This document shows, piece by piece, positions 40,480 through 48,537 of a stretch of 64,000 nucleotides of DNA. A program made the position numbers and the translations under genes. The stretch is taken from NCBI GenBank assembly GCA_963760225.1, contig CAVXCD010000003.1, positions 1,178,001 through 1,242,000 of the forward strand, in the 5' to 3' direction. The notes beneath the pieces are model-generated. The model did not search any database. It saw nothing but the letters and a program-made list of their open reading frames with translations, and was not told where the DNA came from. The first letter of the stretch is position 1. Every line of letters begins with the position of its first letter. Origin of the DNA: 13-2-20CM-66-19 sp963760225. GTDB lineage: Bacteria > Pseudomonadota > Gammaproteobacteria > Steroidobacterales > Steroidobacteraceae.

Positions 40480-41414
40480 ACTTCGCCGTCACGCTCTGTC
40501 TGGTGCTGGGCGCCGCTTTCGGGCTCGGCAGCCTGATGTTGTCGATCGTCGTCGCCCTGGCCTGGCGCGGCGGCGTCGCTCGGTCACGCGCCACCTCGGG
40601 CAAACTCCTTGTGCTGCGGCTGTTGCCCGCTGGCGGTGCGGCACTCCTTGCCCTGACCGTGGTCTTGCCCGCTTTTCTGATCTACGAGCCGGCTCACCAG
40701 CGCGAAGAGAGCGGGCCGTTGCTCATCGCACTGGCAGTGTGCGCGCTGCTGACAGTCGGCGCCGGAATGTGGCGTGCGTGGCGCGCGTGCATGGCAGCGC
40801 GGGCTCTGAGGAGGGAATGTGCTCGGGCGCACTGCCGGTCAGTGATCGCGGGGCAGCACGTCGATATCGTTGACGTGCCAGAGCCTTTTGTCGCCGTCAT
40901 CGGCGCATGGCGGCCGCGAATCGTCGCGTCCCAGCGCGTCGTCTCTGCGTGCAGCAACGAGGAGCTCTCCCGGGTAATTGCGCATGAAGCGGCGCACGTC
41001 TTCGCCCGGGACAATCTGAAGCTCCTGCTGCTGGTGTTCGGTCCGGATGCGCTGGCCTGGCTACCGACCGGCGCGGCCCTGGCAGCGCGCTGGCGAGCAG
41101 CGGCAGAGCGTGAGGCCGACGAACGCGCCACCGGCTCCGATCCTCATCAGCGCCTGGCGCTCGCCTCGGCGTTGCTCAAGGTAGCGCGCCTGGCGAGCGG
41201 CGCGCAGCGTCCGCTGCCCACCTTCAGCATGCCGATCGCGGCTGATGATGTGGCAGGTCGCGTGCGTGGGCTGCTCGCGCCGCCGTCGCCCGCTGCCCGG
41301 ACAAATCGGATCTGGAGCCTGGTGGCGGGTGTGCTGATCGTCCCCGTCATCGGCATACCGCTCTATGGACTGGTCCATCGGTTCATCGAGGCCCTGGTTG
41401 CCTTCGGCCGCTGA
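40476..41414 (+). CDS. M56-family membrane metallopeptidase (BlaR1/MecR1-like sensor)
   Basis: The 312-residue protein has N-terminal membrane segments (about residues 5-30, 48-70, 83-100) and the zinc motif VIAHEAAHVFARDN (HExxH form HEAAH) at about residues 168-175, with EREADERA downstream. A closing helix is near the C-terminus. It lacks the large penicillin-binding sensor domain of BlaR1, so the inducer must be sensed differently. The overlapping BlaI-like gene is its expected substrate-side partner. Confidence 0.87.
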   Translation: MNFAVTLCLVLGAAFGLGSLMLSIVVALAWRGGVARSRATSGKLLVLRLLPAGGAALLALTVVLPAFLIYEPAHQREESGPLLIALAVCALLTVGAGMWRAWRACMAARALRRECARAHCRSVIAGQHVDIVDVPEPFVAVIGAWRPRIVASQRVVSACSNEELSRVIAHEAAHVFARDNLKLLLLVFGPDALAWLPTGAALAARWRAAAEREADERATGSDPHQRLALASALLKVARLASGAQRPLPTFSMPIAADDVAGRVRGLLAPPSPAARTNRIWSLVAGVLIVPVIGIPLYGLVHRFIEALVAFGR

Positions 41415-41415
41415 G

Positions 41416-41970
41416 ATGGCGCAGCCCACCTCCCAACAGATCCTCATCACCGGCGCGATCATTGCGCTCATCGCCTGGCGCATGTACTCGAGAATTCGCC
41501 GCGTGATCGGTCGCCAGCGCCTGTCACTGAAGCGCGTGTGGATACGGATCGTGCTGTTTCCTCTGGTGATCGCGCTTCTGGCATTTTCTGCGTTCACGCA
41601 CCCCGAAGCGCTCGGCTACCTCGCGTGCGGGCTCGCGATCGGACTCGCCCTCGCTGTGCTCGGACTGCGTCTGACGAAGTACGAGGTGACGGGGGAGGGA
41701 CTCTTCTACACCCCGAGCGCGCATCTGGGCATTGCGCTCTCGACGCTCCTCATCGCCCGCATCGCCTATCGTTTCGCGGTGTACGGCTTGCCCGGCGCGG
41801 GCGGGGCAGCGCCGCCCCCGGCGAGCACGCTGACGCCGCTCACGCTGCTGCTCGTGGGCACGCTGGCCGGCTACTACTGGACGTACGCGCTCGGTCTGCT
41901 GCGCTGGTCGGCGCGCAGCCGGGTCGCGCCCGGCGCGCTGCCCGGAACCGCGGAGCACGAGGGGCCGTAG
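41416..41970 (+). CDS. Small multi-pass membrane protein (CcdC/DUF1453-like)
   Basis: The 184-residue protein has about four to five hydrophobic segments, starting with ILITGAIIALIAWRMYSRIRR, then FPLVIALLAFSAF and LACGLAIGLALAVLGLRL. A basic loop follows the first helix. The pattern and the KYEVTGEGLFYTP segment resemble CcdC-like or DUF1453 proteins by memory; function unknown. It starts one base after the M56 stop, so it is probably part of the same operon. Confidence 0.65.
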   Translation: MAQPTSQQILITGAIIALIAWRMYSRIRRVIGRQRLSLKRVWIRIVLFPLVIALLAFSAFTHPEALGYLACGLAIGLALAVLGLRLTKYEVTGEGLFYTPSAHLGIALSTLLIARIAYRFAVYGLPGAGGAAPPPASTLTPLTLLLVGTLAGYYWTYALGLLRWSARSRVAPGALPGTAEHEGP

Positions 41971-42011
41971 CCGATCGCGCGGCGCGCAACAACGAGTCGG
42001 GTCGGTCGCCT

Positions 42012-44030
42012 CTAGATCCCGCTCACTCGCTGCAGCTTGACCCTGATCACTTCGCCGGTAGGCGCTTCGATGCGGCCGTTCTTGAGGGTGTTCGCCAGCG
42101 GATTCACGCCGTCGAAATCAAGCGGCACACCAAGCTCCTTGGGGTAGCGCGGACTGCAGCCCTCGGGACTCAACTGTAGCCGCTGCTCGCCGGCCCAATA
42201 GGTGCTGCCGCGCGGGTGGAGCTTGCACTCGCCATCTCCCGATGCCGCCTGGTACTGCAGCGTGCCTTCGATGCCGCCGTCGTCTTGCACGCGGCTGATG
42301 CTCAGACTGACGACACGCAGCAGCTGCTTGCCCGCGGCATCGACATATTCGCCGCGCCAGGTGCCCGAGAGATCCTGCCGGGCGGGCGCAGCTGTCGTGG
42401 CGAGCGTCGCGCCCGTCGGGGGCACGGCGGTCGCGGCGCTTTCGTTTGCTGAGGCCGCCGCTGTTGGTTCGGCCGCTGAACTGCGAACCGCGCGCGGCGG
42501 CGCAGCGGGTTCCGTGGATGTCGGCGTCTGAGTCTGCATCGACGCTTGTGCGTGCGTGAAACGAGCGCCGCTGGAGGCGGGCGACGCACCCCGCGGCGTC
42601 GCATGCAGCCGGTGCGTGCGGTGGGCCAGCGCGCCGAGCACGAGCGTCGCGACGAGCACCGCGGCGACGACCCGGCGGTGGGCTCGCAGGCGTTGCATGA
42701 GACTCGGCGGTGCCCCCCGCGGCCCGTGCGCCGCAGGTGACGGCGTTCCGGCAGGCATAACATGCGTTGGCAGCGCTGGCGAGGCAGTGGCTGCCGCTAA
42801 CGGCACGGACCGCGGCGGGTACGACTCCTGCTGCAGCGTCGCTGCGGAGTAGTCGAACGCCATCGCGTCCTCTGGTTCACGGCGAGTCGAGGACGCGTAC
42901 TCGAACGCCATAGTACCGCTGGGCTCGCGAGTGGCGACCGACTCCTCACTCATCGACGGCAAGTACTCGAGTGCCACCGTGGCGCTCGCATCCACCCGTG
43001 GTACCGCCACCGTACCGGTCGGACCGACTCGCGGTACCGCCACCGTGCCGGTCGGACCGGCCCGCGGTATGGCCACCGTGCCGGTCGGTCCGGCCCGCGG
43101 TATGGCCACCGTGCTGGTCGGCCCGACCCGCGATACGGCCACCGTACCGGTCGGACCCAACCGCGGTATCGTCACCGTGCCCGTCGGACCGACCCGCGCT
43201 GCGGCCGCAGTGGGTGCGGGCACATCCGGCAGCGCGCGCATGAAGTCATCCGCGCTCTGGAAGCGCGCCTCGGGCTCCTTGGCGATCGAGCGCATCACGG
43301 CGTCCACGAGTGGCTGCGGAATATCGCGACAGTAGACCGTCGGCGGCTCCGGCAGATCGTTCACATGGGCGTTCAAGACACTGTACTCGGTCTTGCCGCG
43401 GGGATTGAACGGCGGCTGCCCGCTCAAGAGCTGGTAGAGCGTGACCCCGAGGGCGTACACGTCGGTGCGGCAATCGACAGCGCGACCGAGGATCTGCTCG
43501 GGCGCCATGTAGAGCGGGCTGCCGATGCTGGTGCTGGCCTTGGTTGCGCCCATCGCGCCCTGCCGCTTGGCAATGCCGAAATCCATCACCTTGACGACGT
43601 CGTCCCTGGTGATCATCAGGTTGGCCGCCTTGAGATCGCGATGGATGATGCCGGCGCGATGCGCAGCCGCGACCCCGCGCAACGCCTGTTTGAAGAGCGG
43701 GATACTCTCGTGCGCCGGGATCGCCCCCCGCCGCCGGATCAACTGCTCCAGGCTCTCGCCGTCGATGAACTCCATCACGGCGACGGGTGCGCCGTCGTGT
43801 ACGAAGTAGTCGAACAGCAGCGCGACGTTCGGGTGATTGAGGGCGGCTTGCAGGCGCGCTTCCTGACGGAAGCGCTCGACGAAGTCAGGGTCGTTGCGGG
43901 ACTCGGCGCTCATCACCTTGATCGCGACCGGCCGGTCGAGATTCATGTCGAGCGCCTTGTAAACGACGCCCATCGCGCCGCGACCGACGAGTTCCAGAAC
44001 GCGATAGTGGTCTAAGACGTCGCCGATCAT
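42012..44030 (-). CDS. Membrane-anchored Ser/Thr protein kinase with 11-residue Thr repeats
   Basis: The 672-residue protein has a complete N-terminal Hanks-type kinase: GRGAMGVVYKA, VAIKVM, HRDLKAAN, DFGIAK and SPLYMAPEQI. A linker with seven 11-residue Thr/Pro repeats (residues about 280-355) is followed by a hydrophobic segment (about residues 455-475), a Pro/Thr/Ala region and a C-terminal domain (RQDLSGTWRGEYVD to the end). The kinase is cytoplasmic and the C-terminal domain is outside the membrane by orientation. The repeats present regularly spaced Thr, possible phosphosites. It follows the secreted Pro/Ala-rich gene by about 45 bases on the same strand. Confidence 0.9.
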   Translation of the reverse strand: MIGDVLDHYRVLELVGRGAMGVVYKALDMNLDRPVAIKVMSAESRNDPDFVERFRQEARLQAALNHPNVALLFDYFVHDGAPVAVMEFIDGESLEQLIRRRGAIPAHESIPLFKQALRGVAAAHRAGIIHRDLKAANLMITRDDVVKVMDFGIAKRQGAMGATKASTSIGSPLYMAPEQILGRAVDCRTDVYALGVTLYQLLSGQPPFNPRGKTEYSVLNAHVNDLPEPPTVYCRDIPQPLVDAVMRSIAKEPEARFQSADDFMRALPDVPAPTAAAARVGPTGTVTIPRLGPTGTVAVSRVGPTSTVAIPRAGPTGTVAIPRAGPTGTVAVPRVGPTGTVAVPRVDASATVALEYLPSMSEESVATREPSGTMAFEYASSTRREPEDAMAFDYSAATLQQESYPPRSVPLAAATASPALPTHVMPAGTPSPAAHGPRGAPPSLMQRLRAHRRVVAAVLVATLVLGALAHRTHRLHATPRGASPASSGARFTHAQASMQTQTPTSTEPAAPPRAVRSSAAEPTAAASANESAATAVPPTGATLATTAAPARQDLSGTWRGEYVDAAGKQLLRVVSLSISRVQDDGGIEGTLQYQAASGDGECKLHPRGSTYWAGEQRLQLSPEGCSPRYPKELGVPLDFDGVNPLANTLKNGRIEAPTGEVIRVKLQRVSGI
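42996..43193 (-). repeat. Six tandem 33-bp repeats in kinase linker
   Basis: Six 33-base units encode VGPTGTVTIPR and close variants (VGPTSTVAIPR, AGPTGTVAVPR). A divergent seventh, VDASATVALEY, follows. Later SGTMAFEY and DAMAFDY may be degenerate copies. Every unit has at least one Thr, with the Gly-Thr-Val core in most. Slippage could change the copy number. Confidence 0.9.
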
Positions 44031-44075
44031 GGTTGATATCGAGGACTCACATGTGCGGCGCTGCTGCGCACGCGC

Positions 44076-45425
44076 TCACTGCGCCTGGCGGATTGCCTCC
44101 AGCGCGCTCGGATCCGAAGCTGCGCTGCCGTCGGCGATCAAGGTCGGGTGCGTCCCGGGGCCGCTCGGCGGTCCATTCGGCCCCATGCTCTTGGAGGCCG
44201 CTTGCATCGCCTCCAGGACCTGGGCTTCCTGCTCGTTCTCCATGGCGTTGAGATCGTTGAGCCCGATACGGGTCCGCAAGCCCTCGGGGCAGTCGGAGGG
44301 TCGGCTCAGCTCGACCACCACCGGAATCATCCAATCGTCATTGCTCATTGCGCCGGTACGCTTGATGTAATCATTGGCGCTCAACGAACAGTGACCGCTG
44401 GCGGTGCTTAACGGAACGTCGAGCGGCTGTACCACCTGAAAGAACACGTGATTGGGCCTGAGCGCCGGCGGAGTGCTCTGAGTCGTGAGACTCACCGGCG
44501 TCGCTGCAGCGGCTTGTTGCTCTTGCAGCTGAACTTTGATCTGGGCGTTGAGCTGCGCCTTGACTTGCGGCGTGATGGCCGGCGGCGGGGCTGCCGGTGC
44601 GGACGTCGTGCCGCTCGATTGCGCCGCCGGCGGTGCATCGCTCGGTTGCGGAGCGATCGCCGCGTGGCTGGGTGGTGCAGCGGGCACCGCAACGCTCGAA
44701 CCCGGAGCTGGCGCCGCTTGAGTACCCTGTGGTGCTGGCGCCGATGCCGGCGCGAGGGTCTGCGCCTGATAGGCGGTTTGCATGCTCTGGGCAATGACGT
44801 AGTCGGTCATCCACAGGTCCGGGCTCGTGTACACCGGATAGGGCGTGAACAAGGAGCCGTACATCGGGTACCACGGTTGCGCCTGCCAACCCCAGGTATA
44901 GGCGACCGGATGCGGCCATGTGGCGAGCGCCCAGGCGTAGTAGACCCCGGGGTATCGCACCGCCGGCACGAACGTCTCGTAAGCGAACGTTCTGCCGAAT
45001 TGGTGCCAGACATGGTGTTGGTACACGTGCGTATACAGGACGTGTCCGCCGCTGACGAAGGTGCGGCTCGTGAGACCGGGGCGGATAGTGCGCTCGACCG
45101 TGCCGTTCAGGGTGTTGCCGTAGCGAACGACGCGGATCTGGCCCCCGGCGAGGACGCGCGGGACCGCCACTCGGTGATCGTTGCCGACCGGGAGCGGGCG
45201 CGCATCGGAAGCCTCGCGTGCAGCGGCGTGGACAGCCTGCGCATGCGCAGGATAAGTACGGCGGCGCTGTCGCGCCTCGGCTTCCCGCCGCGCGGCTTCC
45301 GAGGGCCGCTGCTCATGCCTCTCCCGCAACTCTTCGCCCTGCGCATCGACCGGGGCGATACCGGCAAGGCTGGCGAGGGCCATCAAAGCGAGAGTCGCAT
45401 AGGCCCTACGATCCAATCTCCACAT
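44076..45425 (-). CDS. Exported Pro/Ala-rich protein upstream of the Ser/Thr kinase
   Basis: The 449-residue protein starts with a signal peptide (ATLALMALASLAGIAPVDA). An Arg/Glu-rich coil, an aromatic-rich domain (residues about 90-195, including HVLYTHVYQHHVWHQFGR) and a Pro/Ala/Ser linker (about 210-275) follow, then a C-terminal region with two Cys residues (GHCSLSAND, SDCPEGLR). No family was recognised. It precedes the kinase gene on the same strand with a short gap, so it may be an envelope partner of the kinase. The role is inferred from position only. Confidence 0.65.
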   Translation of the reverse strand: MWRLDRRAYATLALMALASLAGIAPVDAQGEELRERHEQRPSEAARREAEARQRRRTYPAHAQAVHAAAREASDARPLPVGNDHRVAVPRVLAGGQIRVVRYGNTLNGTVERTIRPGLTSRTFVSGGHVLYTHVYQHHVWHQFGRTFAYETFVPAVRYPGVYYAWALATWPHPVAYTWGWQAQPWYPMYGSLFTPYPVYTSPDLWMTDYVIAQSMQTAYQAQTLAPASAPAPQGTQAAPAPGSSVAVPAAPPSHAAIAPQPSDAPPAAQSSGTTSAPAAPPPAITPQVKAQLNAQIKVQLQEQQAAAATPVSLTTQSTPPALRPNHVFFQVVQPLDVPLSTASGHCSLSANDYIKRTGAMSNDDWMIPVVVELSRPSDCPEGLRTRIGLNDLNAMENEQEAQVLEAMQAASKSMGPNGPPSGPGTHPTLIADGSAASDPSALEAIRQAQ

Positions 45426-45735
45426 ATATTGTCACTCCAGATGGCGCGGGCCCAAGGTGGCGCCGCCCTGGAAGGAATAGCGGATAACTGTAGCGCGCGG
45501 AGTACGCAGCGGTGCGAACTGCGTCAAGGAACGCGGGCCGCTGCGAAGCTTTGAGAACCGCAGCACACTCCTGCCGGGGAGCGTCTTGGCATCAAAGGTT
45601 GGTTGGTGACGCGCTGAGCCGCAACCGGGACAGTACATCGGAGTACGTTCTCGACGCTGTATCGCGGTATCAGGGGCTTCACGCTGTTTTGCTTTTGCGG
45701 GTAAAATCTCCCGTCCAAGAACAACTCCAGGGGAG
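45426..45735. promoter_or_regulatory. Divergent intergenic region upstream of DUF2946-like gene
   Basis: No convincing gene lies in this 310-base region. TAAAAT at 45702-45707 is a possible -10 for the plus-strand DUF2946-like gene, with no clear -35. A minus-strand 68-residue frame beginning MYCPGCGS (45432-45638) was considered, but it has no supporting context. The less GC-rich composition of part of the gap fits a promoter. Confidence 0.35.
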
Positions 45736-46119
45736 ATGCGCTTGAGCCCCCGCAAGCGTCGCAGGCTAACGCTCCTGGCCAGCATCATGCTGGTCGCGTT
45801 TGCGACGCGTGCGCTCATTCCCGCGGGGTTCATGCCAACAAGCGAGCGGCCGTTCTCGATCGAGATCTGCTGGGAGGGCTTCCCCGCCGACATGCTCACG
45901 CATGGCGAGCCGCACCATCACCACTCCGGAAGTCCCTCGCATAGCGAACATTGCGTGTTCGGCACCGCCTGCAGTGCCGGGCCAACCCCTTACCTGCCGC
46001 TGCCGAGCGATAGCTCATCCGCCAAGCAGCTTCGCGCCGTCGCCGTCGTTTCAATCGCCGGCGCGGTCCGCCTCGTTCATCTCCCACAGCCCCGAGCACC
46101 CCCGGGTCGGCTGAGCTGA
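45736..46119 (+). CDS. Small histidine-rich exported protein (DUF2946-like)
   Basis: The 127-residue protein has a basic N-terminus and hydrophobic segment (LTLLASIMLVAFATRALIPAGFMP), then a His-rich loop EPHHHHSGSPSHSEHCVFG with Cys residues, and a hydrophobic C-terminal segment. ARALIPAGFMP and the His/Cys cluster match recalled DUF2946 proteins, often next to TonB receptors for copper or cobalamin. A TonB receptor follows on the same strand. GGGGAG precedes the ATG. Confidence 0.7.
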   Translation: MRLSPRKRRRLTLLASIMLVAFATRALIPAGFMPTSERPFSIEICWEGFPADMLTHGEPHHHHSGSPSHSEHCVFGTACSAGPTPYLPLPSDSSSAKQLRAVAVVSIAGAVRLVHLPQPRAPPGRLS

Positions 46120-46233
46120 CCTCCATCGGCTGGCCTCGTGCCAGCCGCAACTTCGAGCGCGCGCAGTGAATGGCGTGCGCTCGTCCGTACGTTTGGAAGC
46201 CTTCGCCAAGAAGGCGAGCCCGGGGAGTTTCCC

Positions 46234-48537
46234 ATGGCGAATCGCATCACATCGCCGGCCGCGCCCGTGCGCCGCCCGCCCCGAATTTGTCTGGTGCCCT
46301 CCGGGGCGGCAGTCCTCATGCTTCTCGTGCTCCTTCTTCCGGCGCGTGGCTGGGCCGCGGCCTATGGCAGCGTGAGCGGCATCGTCCGGGACAAGAGCGA
46401 CCAGCCGGTAGCGGGAGCGCAGGTGCTGCTCGAGTCCGCCGCCCACACGAGCACACGGCGGCAGACGGACTCGACGGGCCGCTTTGATTTTCCGAACGTG
46501 GCGATCGGCCACTACATGCTCACCGTCTCGGGGCGCGACTTCGCTTCCCTCACCCAGCCCGTCACAGTGAAGGCCGGATATTTTCCGTTCGCGCAGGTCG
46601 TGTTGTTGCATCCCGTGGAGCTCGCGGAGGTGACAGTGACAGCGACAGCGACGGTCGTTGCCTCAGTGACCCCGATCACGATGATGAGCCAGGAGGACAT
46701 CGAGAACACCCCGGGAGCGAGCAACGTCGACAGTTCCGCCATGATCACGGACTACGTTCCAGGGGCGTACCAAGCCCATGACATGCTGCATATGCGCGGC
46801 GGCCATCAGACGAATTGGCTGATGGACGGAGTCGAGATTCCGAACACCAACATCGCGGAGAACCTCGCCCCTGAGATCAACCCCAAGGACATCCAGACCC
46901 TGAGCGCCGAGCGCGGCAGCTACGCGGCCGACGAGGGCGACCGTACTTACGGCATCTTCAACGTCATCCCGAAGAGCGGCTTCAGCAGCGATAACCAGGC
47001 GCAGCTCGACGTCACGGCGGGGAATTTCGGCCAGACCGACGATTACCTGAGCGCCGCGGGCCACACGGACGACTTCGCGTACTATGCGAGTGTCGCGGGC
47101 AATCGCAGCGATCTGGGCCTGCAGACCCCCGTCTCCCAGGTGATCCACGACCAGACGCACGGCTACGATGCGTTCACCAACCTGCAGTACCAGCGGAGTG
47201 AGCAGGATACGGTGAGCTTCGTCGCCCAGTTGCGGCAGGACGATTACCAGATACCGAACTGCATCGTGCCGCTCGCCGACGAGCCGGATTGCGTCGGACA
47301 GTTCGGGGATGTGCAGAGTGAGGCAGACAATTTCGCACTGCTGTCCTGGGCGCACACCTTCACGAACGACGCGGTGCTCAGGAGCTCGATTTTCTATCAC
47401 TTCGAACGTGCGGACTATGACGGGGGCGCCAACGACTACCCGACCATCACCAACTATCACCACAGCTCGCAGTACGAGGGCGCCGAGGAGAATCTGCGGA
47501 TGGGCTTCAGCCGCAATCATCTGGATGTCGGCCTCTTTGGCTTTGCCCAGCAGGATCAGGCCGACTTCAACCTGGAGTTCACCAACAACAGCTCGGCGCC
47601 GCTGCGGGAGTTGCAGAGCCCCACCGGCGGCCTGATCGCCGCCTGGGTGCAGGATACCTTCGAGGCGGCGCCTTGGCTCAACCTGTCGGCGGGCGTGCGC
47701 GAGTCACACTTCCAGGGCAATATCACCGAGAATGCGACCGACCCGCGGCTTGGCGCGACCGTGCTGCTGCCACGGCTGGACTGGGTGCTGAGCGGCTTCT
47801 GGGGCAAGTACTATCAGGCCCCGCCGCTCGAGACGCTCTCGGGGCCCTTGGTCAACTACGCAACCGCGAGTGACACCGCCTTCCTGCCGCTACGCGGAGA
47901 GCGTGACACGGAGCGCCAGTTCGGCGTGACGATCCCGGTGCAGGGTTGGAGTATCGAGGCAGACTACTTCGTCACCGAGGCGAGTAACTTCTTCGACCAC
48001 AACCCGCTCGGCGAATCCGACATCTTCCTGCCGATCACGGACCAGGGGGCGCTCATCAGGGGACGCGAGCTTACCGTGCGCTCGCCGCCTTTCTGGGAGT
48101 ACGGACAGGTGCACCTCGCCTACTCGAACCAGACGGCGGATTGCTTCGGGTCGATCACCGGGGGGCTGGTGGTGCCCGGCACGGCCTGCGGCACTCCGGC
48201 CATCGCGCTCGACCACGATCAGCGCAACACGCTCAATCTCGGGTACAACGCCAACCTGCCGCGACAGTTCTTCGTCGGTTCCAACCTATCGGTCAATTCG
48301 GGACTGTCCAACGGCTACGCAGCGCCGCCGAGCTACGAGCCGAGCCACCTGCCGAGCTACGTGGTGCTCGATCTGACCGTGGGGCGCAACTTCGGCCGGG
48401 ACCTGTCGCTGTCGCTGACAGGCCTGAACGTCGCCAACCGGCACCTGCTCACCGACAACAGCCTGACCTTCAGCGGGGTCCACTGGAACAATCCGTTCCA
48501 GATTTACGCCGAGCTGCGCTACAAGTTTCACTATTAG
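46234..48537 (+). CDS. TonB-dependent receptor with N-terminal carboxypeptidase-regulatory-like domain
   Basis: The 767-residue protein has a signal region (hydrophobic residues about 27-42), a beta-sandwich domain beginning YGSVSGIVRDKSDQPVAGA typical of CarboxypepD_reg-like folds, a plug (MRGGHQTNWLMDGVEIP), and a barrel ending YAELRYKFHY with a final aromatic residue. The plug keeps the TonB-region motif ELAEVTVTATA. GGGGAG before the ATG at 46234 supports that start. It lies about 115 bases after the DUF2946-like gene, so the two may serve one metal or cofactor. Its stop overlaps the convergent phosphoesterase gene by four bases. Confidence 0.87.
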   Translation: MANRITSPAAPVRRPPRICLVPSGAAVLMLLVLLLPARGWAAAYGSVSGIVRDKSDQPVAGAQVLLESAAHTSTRRQTDSTGRFDFPNVAIGHYMLTVSGRDFASLTQPVTVKAGYFPFAQVVLLHPVELAEVTVTATATVVASVTPITMMSQEDIENTPGASNVDSSAMITDYVPGAYQAHDMLHMRGGHQTNWLMDGVEIPNTNIAENLAPEINPKDIQTLSAERGSYAADEGDRTYGIFNVIPKSGFSSDNQAQLDVTAGNFGQTDDYLSAAGHTDDFAYYASVAGNRSDLGLQTPVSQVIHDQTHGYDAFTNLQYQRSEQDTVSFVAQLRQDDYQIPNCIVPLADEPDCVGQFGDVQSEADNFALLSWAHTFTNDAVLRSSIFYHFERADYDGGANDYPTITNYHHSSQYEGAEENLRMGFSRNHLDVGLFGFAQQDQADFNLEFTNNSSAPLRELQSPTGGLIAAWVQDTFEAAPWLNLSAGVRESHFQGNITENATDPRLGATVLLPRLDWVLSGFWGKYYQAPPLETLSGPLVNYATASDTAFLPLRGERDTERQFGVTIPVQGWSIEADYFVTEASNFFDHNPLGESDIFLPITDQGALIRGRELTVRSPPFWEYGQVHLAYSNQTADCFGSITGGLVVPGTACGTPAIALDHDQRNTLNLGYNANLPRQFFVGSNLSVNSGLSNGYAAPPSYEPSHLPSYVVLDLTVGRNFGRDLSLSLTGLNVANRHLLTDNSLTFSGVHWNNPFQIYAELRYKFHY

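Noticed and set aside
42931..43335. Plus-strand frame of VPVGPTRG-type repeats
   Set aside because: It is the antisense reading of the kinase 33-bp repeat array.
45432..45638. Small minus-strand frame beginning MYCPGCGS, like a zinc ribbon
   Set aside because: Only one CxxC pair, low-complexity remainder, and no ribosome site or conserved context; kept as a note only.
48534..48537. Convergent four-base overlap of TonB receptor and phosphoesterase ends, also seen at 18088-18091
   Set aside because: Tail-to-tail overlaps of this size are common in dense genomes and need no special explanation.
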